Notes under the pieces: generated by a model
What the model saw: the letters and a program-made list of their open reading frames with translations, nothing else
The model's database searches: none
What the model was told of the DNA's origin: nothing
Assembly: GCF_002295115.1 (NCBI RefSeq)
Contig: NZ_NSFV01000009.1
Location: forward strand, 124,001-188,000
Length of the DNA stretch: 64,000 nt
Origin: Mesorhizobium sp. WSM4311
GTDB lineage: Bacteria > Pseudomonadota > Alphaproteobacteria > Rhizobiales > Rhizobiaceae
Reading direction: 5' to 3'
In this document: one piece after another, positions 8,443 through 17,029 of the stretch
Numbering within the stretch: the first letter of the stretch is position 1
Layout of the letters: each line of letters begins with the position of its first letter
Position numbers and translations under genes: made by a program

Positions 8443-9440
8443 TGGACGCGATGGTGCGTGAACTGAGCTACGCCCAGGCGATCCAGGAAGCCATGGCGAT
8501 CGCCATGGACATGGACGAACGCGTCTTCCTGATGGGCGAGGATATCGGCGTCTATGGCGGCGCCTTCCAGGTGACCGGCGATCTGGTCGAGCGCTATGGC
8601 ACCGAGCGGGTGATCGACACGCCGATTTCGGAACTGGGCGGCGCGGGCGTTGCGGTGGGTGCGGCGCTCACCGGCATGCGGCCGATCTTCGAGTTCCAGT
8701 TTTCCGATTTCGCCACGCTCGCCATGGAGCAGATCGTCAACCAGGCGGCCAAGATGCGCTTCATGCTGGGCGGCGAGGTTTCGGTTCCCGTGGTGATGCG
8801 CTTTCCCGCGGGCTCGGGCACAGGCGCGGCCGCTCAGCACAGCCAGAGCCTGGAAGCCTGGCTCGGCCATGTGCCTGGGCTGAAGGTCATCCAGCCGGCG
8901 ACGCCCTATGATGCCAAGGGCATGCTCCTGGCGGCCGTCGCCGATCCCGATCCGGTGATGATCTTCGAGCACAAGCTGCTCTACAAGATGAAGGGTCCGG
9001 TTCCCGAGGGCTATTACACGGTGCCGATCGACAAGGCCGACATCCGCCGCGAAGGCCGCGACCTCACCATCGTCGCCACCTCGATCATGGTGCAGAAGGC
9101 GCTCGACGCCGCCGCCACGCTGGAAGCCGAAGGCATCGACGTCGAAGTCGTCGACCTCCGCACCATCCGGCCGATGGACAAGCAGACCGTCATCGACAGC
9201 GTCAAGAAGACGTCGCGGCTGATGTGCGTCTACGAGGCGGTCAAGACGCTGGGCATCGGCGCCGAGGTCAGCGCGATGATCGCCGAGAGCGAGGCGTTCG
9301 ACTATCTCGATGCGCCGATCGTGCGGCTGGGCGGTGCCGAGACGCCGATCCCCTACAATCCGGAGCTCGAAAAAGCCACGGTGCCACAGGTTCCCGACAT
9401 CATCAGCGCCGCGCGCGACCTCGTCAAAGGGGTTCGCTGA
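8442..9440 (+). CDS. ThDP-dependent dehydrogenase E1 beta subunit
   Basis: The gene encodes 332 residues from ATG 8442, which shares one base with the TGA of the alpha subunit (TGATG); GTG 8439 is an alternative start. The transketolase pyrimidine domain has the conserved FLMGEDIGVYGGAFQVT and DTPISELGGAGVAVGAA blocks. The C-terminal transketolase domain has VEVVDLRTIRPMD. It forms an alpha2beta2 E1 with the preceding product and its Glu activates the cofactor. It is part of the drl-E1-E2 operon, which encodes no dedicated E3. Confidence 0.9.
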   Translation: MDAMVRELSYAQAIQEAMAIAMDMDERVFLMGEDIGVYGGAFQVTGDLVERYGTERVIDTPISELGGAGVAVGAALTGMRPIFEFQFSDFATLAMEQIVNQAAKMRFMLGGEVSVPVVMRFPAGSGTGAAAQHSQSLEAWLGHVPGLKVIQPATPYDAKGMLLAAVADPDPVMIFEHKLLYKMKGPVPEGYYTVPIDKADIRREGRDLTIVATSIMVQKALDAAATLEAEGIDVEVVDLRTIRPMDKQTVIDSVKKTSRLMCVYEAVKTLGIGAEVSAMIAESEAFDYLDAPIVRLGGAETPIPYNPELEKATVPQVPDIISAARDLVKGVR

Positions 9441-9443
9441 GAC

Positions 9444-10817
9444 ATGCCGACCGAAGTCATTCTTCCCAAGGTCGACATGGACATGGCGACCGGACAGATC
9501 TCGCGCTGGTTCGCCGAGGAAGGCGCGCGCGTCAAGAAGGGCGATGTGCTGTTCGAGATCGAGACCGACAAGGCGGCGATGGAGATCGACGCGCCGGCCA
9601 GCGGCGTGCTGCGCGACGTCACCGGCAAGGAAGGCATCGACATTCCGGTCGGCGCGCCGGTTGCGTGGATTTATGCCGACGATGAGGCTTATGGGGCTGA
9701 TGTCACTGCGGCAAAGCAGGACAAAGGGCCAATCTCCCCACCCGTGGAGGAGATGTCGGCGAAGCCGACAGAAGGGACCCCGCCAACGTCGCATTCGGTC
9801 ACGCCCCCCTCTGCCCTGCCGGGCATCTCCCCCACAAGGGAGGAGATTGGCCAATCGCGGTCGGGCGCACGCGCGACACCGCTTGCCCGACGTCTGGCTC
9901 GTGAGGCAGGACTTGCTCTTGCCAGCATCATCGGCAGCGGCCCATACGGCCGCGTGGTCAAGGCGGACATTGACGCGGCGATTGCCAAGGGTGGCTTTAA
10001 GGAGGCTTCGGCGGTGATTCCTGAGGCTCCCGCCGCTGCTACCGCAGCAGTCCCGTCAGCAAAGCCGATGTCGGACGACCAGGTGCTGAAGTTGTTCGAG
10101 CAAGGCTCCTACGAACTCGTCCCGCACGACAACATGCGCAAGACCATTGCGCGTCGCCTGGTCGAGGCCAAGTCCACCATCCCGCATTTTTATCTCACGC
10201 TCGACTGCGAGCTCGATGCGCTGCTGGCATTGCGCACGCAGATCAATGCGGCCGCACCAATGAAGAAGACCGAAAAGGGCGAGGCTCCGGCCTACAAGCT
10301 GTCGGTCAACGACATGGTCATCAAGGCGATGGCGATGGCGCTGAAGGCGGTGCCGGATGCCAATGCCTCATGGACCGAAAGCGCCATGGTCAAGCACAAG
10401 CATGCCGATGTCGGCGTCGCCGTGTCTATCCCCGGCGGCCTGATCACGCCGATCATTCGGCATGCGGACGAAAAGACACTCTCCACCATTTCCAACGAGA
10501 TGAAGGACCTGGCCAGCCGCGCCCGCAGCCGCAAGCTGAAGCCGGAAGAGTATCAGGGCGGCACGACGGCCGTCTCCAATCTCGGCATGTTCGGCATCAA
10601 GGATTTTGCCGCTGTCATCAACCCGCCGCATGCGACGATCCTGGCGGTCGGCGCCGGCGAGGAGCGGGCGGTGGTCAAGAATGGCGAGATCAAAATCGCC
10701 ACCGTGATGTCGGTGACGCTGTCGACCGACCATCGCGCCGTTGATGGCGCCCTTGGCGCCGAACTTCTGGTCGCCTTCAAACGGCTGATCGAGAACCCGA
10801 TGGGCATGCTGGTCTAG
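9444..10817 (+). CDS. Dihydrolipoamide acyltransferase (E2) with repeat-derived linker
   Basis: The gene encodes 457 residues. One lipoyl domain carries Lys43 in EIETDKAAMEIDAP. A linker covers about residues 85-140, a peripheral subunit-binding domain about 143-180 (ATPLARRLAREAG, GSGPYGRVVKADI), and a catalytic acyltransferase domain with LSTDHRAVDGALGA near the end follows. It transfers the acyl group made by E1 to CoA. Residues 95-136 of the linker are encoded by a palindromic element (9727-9852) read in frame, giving an unusual Pro/Ser/Glu-rich stretch. It starts 3 bases after the E1 beta stop. The E3 must come from elsewhere in the genome. Confidence 0.9.
   Translation: MPTEVILPKVDMDMATGQISRWFAEEGARVKKGDVLFEIETDKAAMEIDAPASGVLRDVTGKEGIDIPVGAPVAWIYADDEAYGADVTAAKQDKGPISPPVEEMSAKPTEGTPPTSHSVTPPSALPGISPTREEIGQSRSGARATPLARRLAREAGLALASIIGSGPYGRVVKADIDAAIAKGGFKEASAVIPEAPAAATAAVPSAKPMSDDQVLKLFEQGSYELVPHDNMRKTIARRLVEAKSTIPHFYLTLDCELDALLALRTQINAAAPMKKTEKGEAPAYKLSVNDMVIKAMAMALKAVPDANASWTESAMVKHKHADVGVAVSIPGGLITPIIRHADEKTLSTISNEMKDLASRARSRKLKPEEYQGGTTAVSNLGMFGIKDFAAVINPPHATILAVGAGEERAVVKNGEIKIATVMSVTLSTDHRAVDGALGAELLVAFKRLIENPMGMLV
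9727..9852. repeat. Palindromic element embedded in frame in the E2 coding sequence
   Basis: The ends are a perfect 11-bp inverted repeat, GGCCAATCTCC (9727-9737) and GGAGATTGGCC (9842-9852). Pairing continues imperfectly inward for about 27 bases on each side. An inner hairpin pairs TGTCGGC (9754-9760) with GCCGACA (9764-9770). The length is 126 bases, exactly 42 codons. From memory it resembles an abundant Mesorhizobium intergenic palindrome, but here it is translated as part of the flexible linker between the lipoyl and subunit-binding domains. Confidence 0.8.
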
Positions 10818-11027
10818 AAGCCTGTCAAAGCAGCCCTGAGGCTCGTGGGACGCCCGTTCCGCGGGCCCGTATCGTCATGCCGTGAGAGCATTCAGCGCCA
10901 GGCTGTTGCCTGATCTGTTTGCCCATGCGCAGTGTCATCCACCAGTCATATGCGCCGTGCAGGGAGGAAGAGACGGGGAGCCGGCCAGGGGCCGGACCGG
11001 TCATGCACAGACAAGACAGGAGGTCTC

Positions 11028-12014
11028 ATGAAGACGCTACTCATCAAGCTGCTGGCCAGCCAGCTGGCGCTCGCGGCAACTTTGTTTGCCGGCGTGGCAA
11101 ACGCCGAAACACTGACGCTCTACACATCGCAGCCGGAAGCCGACGCGGCCAAGACCGTGGACGCCTTCAAGAAGGCGCAGCCCGGCACCGACGTGACCAT
11201 CTATCGTTCCGGGACCAGCGACATCCTCACCAAGATGGCGGCCGAGTTCGCCGCCGGCAGCCCGCAGCCCGACGTGCTTTTGATCGCCGACGCGGTCTCG
11301 ATGGAGCTGTTGAAGAAGGACGACCGGCTGCTGCCTTATCCCGAAGCCAAGCTCGATGGCATCGAAGCCGATGCCTATGACGCCGACAAGACCTATTTCG
11401 GCAGCAAGCTGATCACCACCGGCATCGTCTACAACACTGCGGCTGCCGAAAAGCCGCAGCATTGGGCCGATCTCGCCAAACCCGCCTATGCCGATGGCCT
11501 GGTCATGCCGAGCCCGCTCTATTCGGGTGCGGCCGCCTATCTGCTTTCCGGCTTTGCCGGCGATGCCAACTATGGCTGGGACTTCTTCCAGAAGCTTAAG
11601 ACCAACAACACCGTCAGCGTGCGCGGCAACGGTGCCGTGCTGAAGTCGGTGGCATCAGGCGAGAAGCCCTATGGCATCCTCGTCGACTTCATGGCGATGA
11701 ACGCCAAGAAGAAGGGCTCGCCGGTCGAGTTCGTGTTCCCGAGCGAAGGCGTGCCGGCGGTGACCGAACCGGTCGCCATCATGAAGACCGCCAGGGATGT
11801 CGACGGCGCCAAGAAGTTCGTCGACTTCATTCTGTCGGATGAAGGCCAGAAGCTGGCACTGTCCATGGGCTATCTGCCGGCGCGTGCCTCGGTCGGCCGT
11901 CCCGAATGGCTGCCGGAAGGCGTCAAGGTCAAGGTGATGCCGTTCGACACCAAGGCGATCGTCGCCAAGACCGACGCCGACAAGGCGAAGTTCCAGGAAC
12001 TGTTCGGCGGCTGA
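11028..12014 (+). CDS. Fbp-type ABC transporter periplasmic substrate-binding protein
   Basis: The gene encodes 328 residues. A signal peptide with a Lys-containing n-region and a hydrophobic core ends near VANAETLTLY. The mature protein fits the FbpA/PotD-like class (LTLYTSQPEADAAKTVDAF, ITTGIVYNT, DFILSDEGQKLALSMGYLP), whose members bind ferric iron, phosphonates or sugar phosphates. GGAGG lies a few bases upstream of ATG 11028. It heads an operon with a fused permease, an ATPase and a decayed hydrolase. Ligand identity is not settled by the sequence; a phosphorylated organic ligand is as plausible as iron. Confidence 0.85.
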   Translation: MKTLLIKLLASQLALAATLFAGVANAETLTLYTSQPEADAAKTVDAFKKAQPGTDVTIYRSGTSDILTKMAAEFAAGSPQPDVLLIADAVSMELLKKDDRLLPYPEAKLDGIEADAYDADKTYFGSKLITTGIVYNTAAAEKPQHWADLAKPAYADGLVMPSPLYSGAAAYLLSGFAGDANYGWDFFQKLKTNNTVSVRGNGAVLKSVASGEKPYGILVDFMAMNAKKKGSPVEFVFPSEGVPAVTEPVAIMKTARDVDGAKKFVDFILSDEGQKLALSMGYLPARASVGRPEWLPEGVKVKVMPFDTKAIVAKTDADKAKFQELFGG

Positions 12015-12028
12015 GCCGGCAATCGGGG

Positions 12029-12054
12029 CGGGATGTCGTTTCGGCGGCATCCCG
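12029..12054 (+). promoter_or_regulatory. Intercistronic hairpin between binding protein and permease genes
   Basis: CGGGATGTCG (12029-12038) pairs with CGGCATCCCG (12045-12054) with one G-T wobble and a 6-nt loop. There is no T run, so a 3'-end mRNA stabiliser or partial attenuator is more likely than a full terminator. Such hairpins allow more binding protein than permease to be made. A similar element sits at 41102-41134 in another importer operon. Confidence 0.6.
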
Positions 12055-12073
12055 GATCTCAGGAAACACAACC

Positions 12074-13777
12074 ATGCCAACACGCATCGGGGAAAGCCGG
12101 GGCCAGGAAATGGCCCTGACGGCGGCGGTAGCCGTCGTCATCGTACTGCTTTCGCTGCTGCCCATGCTGCGCCTGGTCAGGGAGATCGTGGCACCTGGCG
12201 GCACGCTGTCGACCGTGGCCATAGCGGCCGGGCTGAGAAGCCCGGCGACCTGGATCGCGACATGGCATACGCTGGTCGTCGGCATCGGCGGCACCTTGCT
12301 TGCGGTGTTGTCGGGAACGATGGTGGCGGTGCTGGTCTCGTTGACCGACATACGCGGCCGCGGCGCACTGGTGCTGTGCTACGTCATGCCGCTGATGATC
12401 GCGCCGCAGGTGACGGCGCTGGCCTGGCTGCAGCTGTTCGGCCCGGCAAGCCCATTCCTCAAGCTGTTCGGAGCCGCGCCGCCGCTCGGCACGAAAAACC
12501 CGCTTTACTCGACGTCAGGCATCATCCTGCTGTTGGGCGTCCAATATGGCCCGCTGGTGTTCCTGCTGGTGCGTGCCGGCCTGCGCAAGCTGCCGCGCGA
12601 ACTGGTGGAGGCGGCACGCGCCGGTGGCGCCGAATGGTTCACGGTGCTGGTCACCATCGTGCTGCCGCTGATGACGCCGTCGATCATGGCGGCGGCGGCA
12701 CTTGCCTTCGTGTCCTGCGTCGGCAATTTCGGCATTCCGGCTTTCCTCGGCATTCCCGCCAACTATCTGGTGCTGCCGACCCTTATCTATCAGAAGCTGA
12801 CCGGCGGTGGTCCGGCCGTGCTCGGCGACACCGCGTTCCTATCGGTGCTGATCGGCGTCATCGCCATGGCCGGCATTCTCGCCCAGGAGGTGATGAGCCG
12901 CCGCCGCGACTACCGCATCTCTTCGACATCGCTGCCGGCCGAGCCTTACGAACTCGGCCGCTGGCGAGCCATTGTCCAGGCCGGCATGTGGCTGCTGATC
13001 ATGCTGGTGCTGTTCCTGCCGCTGTTCGGGCTGGTGCTGACCTCGCTGGTGCCGGGCTATGGCATCGCGCTCACCGCCAAGACGGCGACGCTCGACAATT
13101 ATCGTTTCGTGCTGTTCGAGCATGACGCCGCCAACCGCGCCTTCTTCAACAGTTTCTGGCTGTCGATCGCGGCCGCCTTCTTCGCTGTCGTGGTCGCCGT
13201 GCCGATCGGCTACCTCATCGCCTGGGGCAAGCAGCGCTGGGTGCGGCTGCTCAATCTGGCGGTCGAACTGCCCTATGCCTTGCCCGGCGTGGTGCTGGCG
13301 ATCGCCTCGCTGCTGCTCTTCCTCAGGCCGATCCCACTGACCGGCATCCAACTCTACAACACGGTCTGGATCATCCTCTACGCCTACCTCGCCCGCTTCC
13401 TGGTGCTGGCGCTGCGGCCGACCATCAGCGGCTATCACCAGATCGACCGGGCGCTGGAGGAGGCCGCGCAGGTGGCGGGCGCCGGCCTGTTCACGCGCAT
13501 GCGCACCATCATCTTTCCACTGGTCGCGCCGGCGGCGATCGCCGGTGGTCTGCTGATCTTCATGACGGCGCTCAGCGAACTCACCGTCTCGGCGCTGCTG
13601 TGGTCGTCAGGCTCGGAGACGATCGGCGTGGTGATGTTTTCCTTCGAACAGGGCGGCGATTCCAACTATGCGGCGGCGATGTCGGTCATCACGGTCGCGG
13701 TCACCTTCGTGCTGATGCTGGTGACCAATCTGCTTGCCCCTTACCTTCCCAGCGGAGTGTTGCCATGGCGCGACTGA
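12074..13777 (+). CDS. ABC transporter permease, FbpB-type with two fused permease domains
   Basis: The gene encodes 567 residues, about twice a single permease, with roughly twelve membrane segments. Two EAA-type loops are visible: LVEAARAGGAEWFTVLVTIVLPL in the first half and ALEEAAQVAGAGLFTRMRTIIFPL in the second, each contacting the ATPase. This two-domain organisation is typical of FbpB-like ferric and related importers. It overlaps the ATPase gene by 13 bases. ATG 12074 begins a short cytoplasmic N-terminus before the first membrane helix. Confidence 0.88.
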   Translation: MPTRIGESRGQEMALTAAVAVVIVLLSLLPMLRLVREIVAPGGTLSTVAIAAGLRSPATWIATWHTLVVGIGGTLLAVLSGTMVAVLVSLTDIRGRGALVLCYVMPLMIAPQVTALAWLQLFGPASPFLKLFGAAPPLGTKNPLYSTSGIILLLGVQYGPLVFLLVRAGLRKLPRELVEAARAGGAEWFTVLVTIVLPLMTPSIMAAAALAFVSCVGNFGIPAFLGIPANYLVLPTLIYQKLTGGGPAVLGDTAFLSVLIGVIAMAGILAQEVMSRRRDYRISSTSLPAEPYELGRWRAIVQAGMWLLIMLVLFLPLFGLVLTSLVPGYGIALTAKTATLDNYRFVLFEHDAANRAFFNSFWLSIAAAFFAVVVAVPIGYLIAWGKQRWVRLLNLAVELPYALPGVVLAIASLLLFLRPIPLTGIQLYNTVWIILYAYLARFLVLALRPTISGYHQIDRALEEAAQVAGAGLFTRMRTIIFPLVAPAAIAGGLLIFMTALSELTVSALLWSSGSETIGVVMFSFEQGGDSNYAAAMSVITVAVTFVLMLVTNLLAPYLPSGVLPWRD

Positions 13778-14841
13778 GCCTGGACCATGTGACCAAGAGC
13801 TTCGCCAACTTCGACGCCGTGAAGGACGTCTCGATCGACGTTGCCGACGGCGAGTTCCTCGCCGTGCTCGGACCTTCCGGCTGCGGCAAGACGACGTTGC
13901 TCAGGCTCGTCGCCGGATTCGAGAAAGTGAGCTCGGGCGAAATCCGCATCGGCAGCGATGTCGTGTCGAGCAGCGTCGGCAGCGTCGCGCCGGAAAAGCG
14001 GCGCGTCGGCATCGTCTTCCAGAACTATGCGCTGTGGCCGCACATGACGGTGGCCGAGAATATCGGCTATTCGCTGAAGGTGGCGAAGCTCGACAAGGCG
14101 GTGGCGCGCCAGAAGGTGCAAGACGCGCTGGCTCTGGTCAATTTGCAGGGACTGGGCGAGCGCAGGCCGGCCAATCTTTCCGGCGGCCAGCGCCAGCGCG
14201 TGGCGCTGGCGCGCTGTCTCGTCGCCGCACCGTCGCTGGTGCTGTTCGACGAGCCGCTCGCCAATCTCGACGTGCATCTGAGGGCCTCGATGGAGGATGA
14301 GTTCGCCGCTTTTCACAAGCGCACCGGTACGACCATCGTCTACATCACCCACGATCAGGCCGAGGCGATGGCGCTGGCCGATCGCATCGCCGTGATGGAT
14401 CATGGCCGCCTGGCGCAGCTGGCGACGCCGCGCGAGCTCTATCATGAGCCGGCAAATGAGATGGTGGCGTCTTTCATCTCGCAAGGCATCCTGCTGCCGG
14501 CGGATGTCCTGACGGGCGAAGACGGCGGCCATTGCAAGGTCAGGGTCCTGGGAACCGAGCTGGTGGTCCGCTGCCGCCCCGGCGAACGGCCGCGTGCGGG
14601 AGCCAAGATCTGCTGCCGGTCGGCCGATCTCGACGTCTCGCCGGATGGGCCAGGCTTTGATGGTTTCGTCAAACGGCTGATCTACCAGGGTGGCGGTGCG
14701 CGCATCGAATTCGCGCCCGCCGCGGGGCCTGACCTCACCTTGCATTTCGAGCAGCCAGACCCGGTTGCGCTCGGGAGCGGAGCCCAGGCACGGCTGCGCA
14801 TAAGATCCGGCTGGCTGATCCCGGCGGGGCCCGGTTCGTGA
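13765..14841 (+). CDS. ABC transporter ATP-binding protein, FbpC/PotA-type
   Basis: The gene encodes 358 residues. It has Walker A GPSGCGKTT, the Q-loop VFQNYALWPHMTV, signature LSGGQRQRVALARCL, Walker B VLFDEP and the switch histidine in ITHDQAEAM. A C-terminal TOBE-like beta domain follows from about residue 240. It energises the permease encoded upstream, with which it overlaps by 13 bases. The stop overlaps the first codon of the following decayed hydrolase, so that remnant was once part of this operon. Confidence 0.9.
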   Translation: MARLSLDHVTKSFANFDAVKDVSIDVADGEFLAVLGPSGCGKTTLLRLVAGFEKVSSGEIRIGSDVVSSSVGSVAPEKRRVGIVFQNYALWPHMTVAENIGYSLKVAKLDKAVARQKVQDALALVNLQGLGERRPANLSGGQRQRVALARCLVAAPSLVLFDEPLANLDVHLRASMEDEFAAFHKRTGTTIVYITHDQAEAMALADRIAVMDHGRLAQLATPRELYHEPANEMVASFISQGILLPADVLTGEDGGHCKVRVLGTELVVRCRPGERPRAGAKICCRSADLDVSPDGPGFDGFVKRLIYQGGGARIEFAPAAGPDLTLHFEQPDPVALGSGAQARLRIRSGWLIPAGPGS

Positions 14842-15423
14842 TGATGCTGGACCTGCTTGGCGGCTTCGGGGAAAAGGGCCGGACCAGCCTTGCCGTCGGC
14901 AGCGGCGGCGACCGCATCCTGCTCGATATAGGCATCAAGGTCGGCGCCTCCGGCGCGGAATATTATCCGGCGCTCGACGGTCCGGTCGACGACATAGACG
15001 CTCTTCGTCTCGCACGCCCACGAGGATCATGTCGGTGCGCTGAGCTGGCTGTTGTCGCGCGTGAAGAATCCTGAGTTCACCGACGGCGATGACCCATGGC
15101 TTGGCGCGATGATCGCGTCATTGTGGCAATCGCGCGCCAACTGGGCGACAGAAGGCCATTGGTTGAGCGTGAACCTGCCGACCGCGCTGCCGGCGGAAAT
15201 CCGGCAGCCGCGCATCGGCCGTGACAAGATCGGCCGCACGGCCGAGATCGTGGAAAGCGAAGGCGATCGTACCGTCATCACGGTGGCGCGCGGGCGCGCT
15301 CACGCCAGTGAGCCGGGCGACGAGAACGAGGCGATCGATACCGGCTTCGTTAGCGTCAACAGGCTGAACTGGTTTGGCGAAACGCGGCTGGACGAACGGT
15401 TTGTGGGCGGGATTCTGGACTGA
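14841..15423 (+). pseudogene. Metallo-beta-lactamase-fold hydrolase remnant, frameshifted
   Basis: The first frame starts at ATG 14841 (overlapping the ATPase stop) and reads LGGFGEKGRTSLAV and ILLDIGIKVGA. It then loses phase near 15003. In the +1 frame the next residues are FVSHAHEDHVGALSWLLSR (from 15004), the metal-binding HxHxDH signature of the family, and that frame stays open to TGA 15421-15423. Even after repair the product would be only about 193 residues, and the later metal ligands I would expect are absent. A frameshift plus an internal deletion is therefore the best reading. Its location suggests it once processed the substrate of the importer. Confidence 0.7.
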
Positions 15424-15529
15424 GCTTCCTATGTCCGACCGTCCCGATCACCAAGCTGTCAGCGGCTAAACCGCGCCAATCCGATGCCTGTGCTTGAAGC
15501 CGCCGCTATTTCATTCCACATCGGGCGCA

Positions 15530-16747
15530 ATGAACGGCAAGATACGAGAGTGGTTTCGCAATTGGCGATGGGCCTTGGCCGCATCGCTGATCCTGCATGC
15601 CTTGATCGCAGCGTTCTTGTTCTTTGGCGTGCCGAGATCCGAGCAGCAGCCGCAACAGCAGGAACAGCCCGTCAATGTCGCGATTGTGCCGCCGCCCGAG
15701 AAGCCTAAGCCGAAACCTGCTCCAAAGCCACCTGAGCCGAAACCCGAAAACAAGGCTGAAAAGCCGCCTGAACAAAAGCCGCCTCCGGAGCCCCCGAAAC
15801 CGCCAGACGACCATGTTCTGAAGCGCGTTTTCCAGTACGGCCAGAAAGATACGGGACCGGAGAAATCGCTCGACGGAAGCAGCGCCAAACCCAACACGCC
15901 GTCACCGGACAAGGATGAGGCGGCGAAGCCGCCTATAACATCGACACCCGCGCCGACCCAGCCCGCCCCGGCTGCAACGCCGCAGCAGAAGGCAGAGCCC
16001 AGCAAGCCTGACGAGAAGCCGGCTACCGCCGCGCCGGACGAAAAGCCCGCGCAAGGCGAGGAAAAGCAGGAGGCCGCCTCGCCGGACGCCAATCCCGCGC
16101 AAAACGAGGAGAAGCAGGCGACCGAGGACGCTGACAAACAGCAGCCGGACAAACATGGGCTCGCACCGCAGCCCGCCGAAAAGCAAGCGGTTGTGACACC
16201 AAAGCCATTGGCGGCCGAGACTGGTAGCAAGCCAGCGCCTCCAGCCTCAACCGGAAAGGCAAAGCCCAAACCGGCCAAGACGTTGACGTTCAAACCCGCT
16301 AGGGCCTTCAAAGCGCCGATCGGGAATGCTGGAAGGTCAAATCCCGCCAACGACGATGTTGCAGGATCGCCAATCTATTCCGGCCTTCCGGGTGTCAGAA
16401 AGCTTTACTCGCAGGGAGCAACCGGCAATGCCTTCGCCACAAGCTCCATGGAGAATGTGCCGCGCGGTCAGCGCGTGGCCACCCTTTGCGGCAATGTTCT
16501 GAGCCAGGAACTGCAAAGCGCCGACTATTCGGTCAAATGGGTGCCAACCATTACGCTGGACAAAGGCAATGTTCTCAACCCTGGCCAAGCGGCCTTCAGC
16601 ACCAGAAACACCTGGTACAATCTAAATTTCCGATGTGAAGTCGACCCCGATGCGACGAGGGTCCTGTCCTTCAACTTCCGTGTGGGGCCATTGGTCCCGC
16701 CTGGCGAATGGGCTAGCCGTGGATTCACCAAGTATCCGCTGAATTAG
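15530..16747 (+). CDS. Proline-rich TonB-like protein with C-terminal DUF930 domain (copy 1)
   Basis: The gene encodes 405 residues. A short cytoplasmic start is followed by one membrane segment (about residues 13-34), then a long Pro/Lys/Glu-rich periplasmic region (about 40-265) like that of TonB. The C-terminal domain (about 280-405) has GLPGVRKLYSQGATG, VPRGQRVATLCGNVL, two conserved cysteines and a terminal beta region; I assign it to DUF930. TonB-like topology suggests a periplasm-spanning role, but the C-terminus is not that of TonB and no ExbB/ExbD genes are nearby. ATG 15530 is chosen because the membrane segment follows directly. Confidence 0.8.
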   Translation: MNGKIREWFRNWRWALAASLILHALIAAFLFFGVPRSEQQPQQQEQPVNVAIVPPPEKPKPKPAPKPPEPKPENKAEKPPEQKPPPEPPKPPDDHVLKRVFQYGQKDTGPEKSLDGSSAKPNTPSPDKDEAAKPPITSTPAPTQPAPAATPQQKAEPSKPDEKPATAAPDEKPAQGEEKQEAASPDANPAQNEEKQATEDADKQQPDKHGLAPQPAEKQAVVTPKPLAAETGSKPAPPASTGKAKPKPAKTLTFKPARAFKAPIGNAGRSNPANDDVAGSPIYSGLPGVRKLYSQGATGNAFATSSMENVPRGQRVATLCGNVLSQELQSADYSVKWVPTITLDKGNVLNPGQAAFSTRNTWYNLNFRCEVDPDATRVLSFNFRVGPLVPPGEWASRGFTKYPLN

Positions 16748-16905
16748 GCCGGCACGCCGAGCCCGGACAATTGCCGGCTAATTCTTGCCAGTCCGCGCAG
16801 ACGAAATCGGCACCGGCCGCCGTCAGCCGCGCGGTGTGCCCGGCACAGGTGTGCCCGCCGCCGGTATAGCCGATCGCCGTCATGCCGGCGGCGGCGCATT
16901 GAGCC
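16748..16905 (-). pseudogene. 3'-terminal fragment of HAD phosphatase gene, trapped between duplicates
   Basis: On the minus strand it encodes GMTAIGYTGGGHT, GADFVCADWQE and, after a one-base deletion, ISRQLSGLGVPA, matching the C-terminus of the intact phosphatase at 18084-18758. A missing T in the ATTTCTTGCC region (ATTCTTGCC here) breaks the frame. Homology ends near 16905, where sequence resembling the upstream region of the first DUF930 gene begins. It has no start and cannot encode an enzyme. Confidence 0.85.
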
Positions 16906-17029
16906 GCCCGGGCGCCTTGGCCGGGCCGCCCTGGGTGTGGTGATGCAAATCGACAAGCTGTCGTGGCCATATGCGCAAATCCGGTGCTTATGCTTGAAGC
17001 CGCCGCTATTTCATTCCACATCGGTCAGG

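Noticed and set aside
16925..17029. Possible start of the second DUF930 gene at 16937
   Set aside because: The sequence there is the duplicated leader; the membrane segment and similarity to copy 1 begin at ATG 17030.
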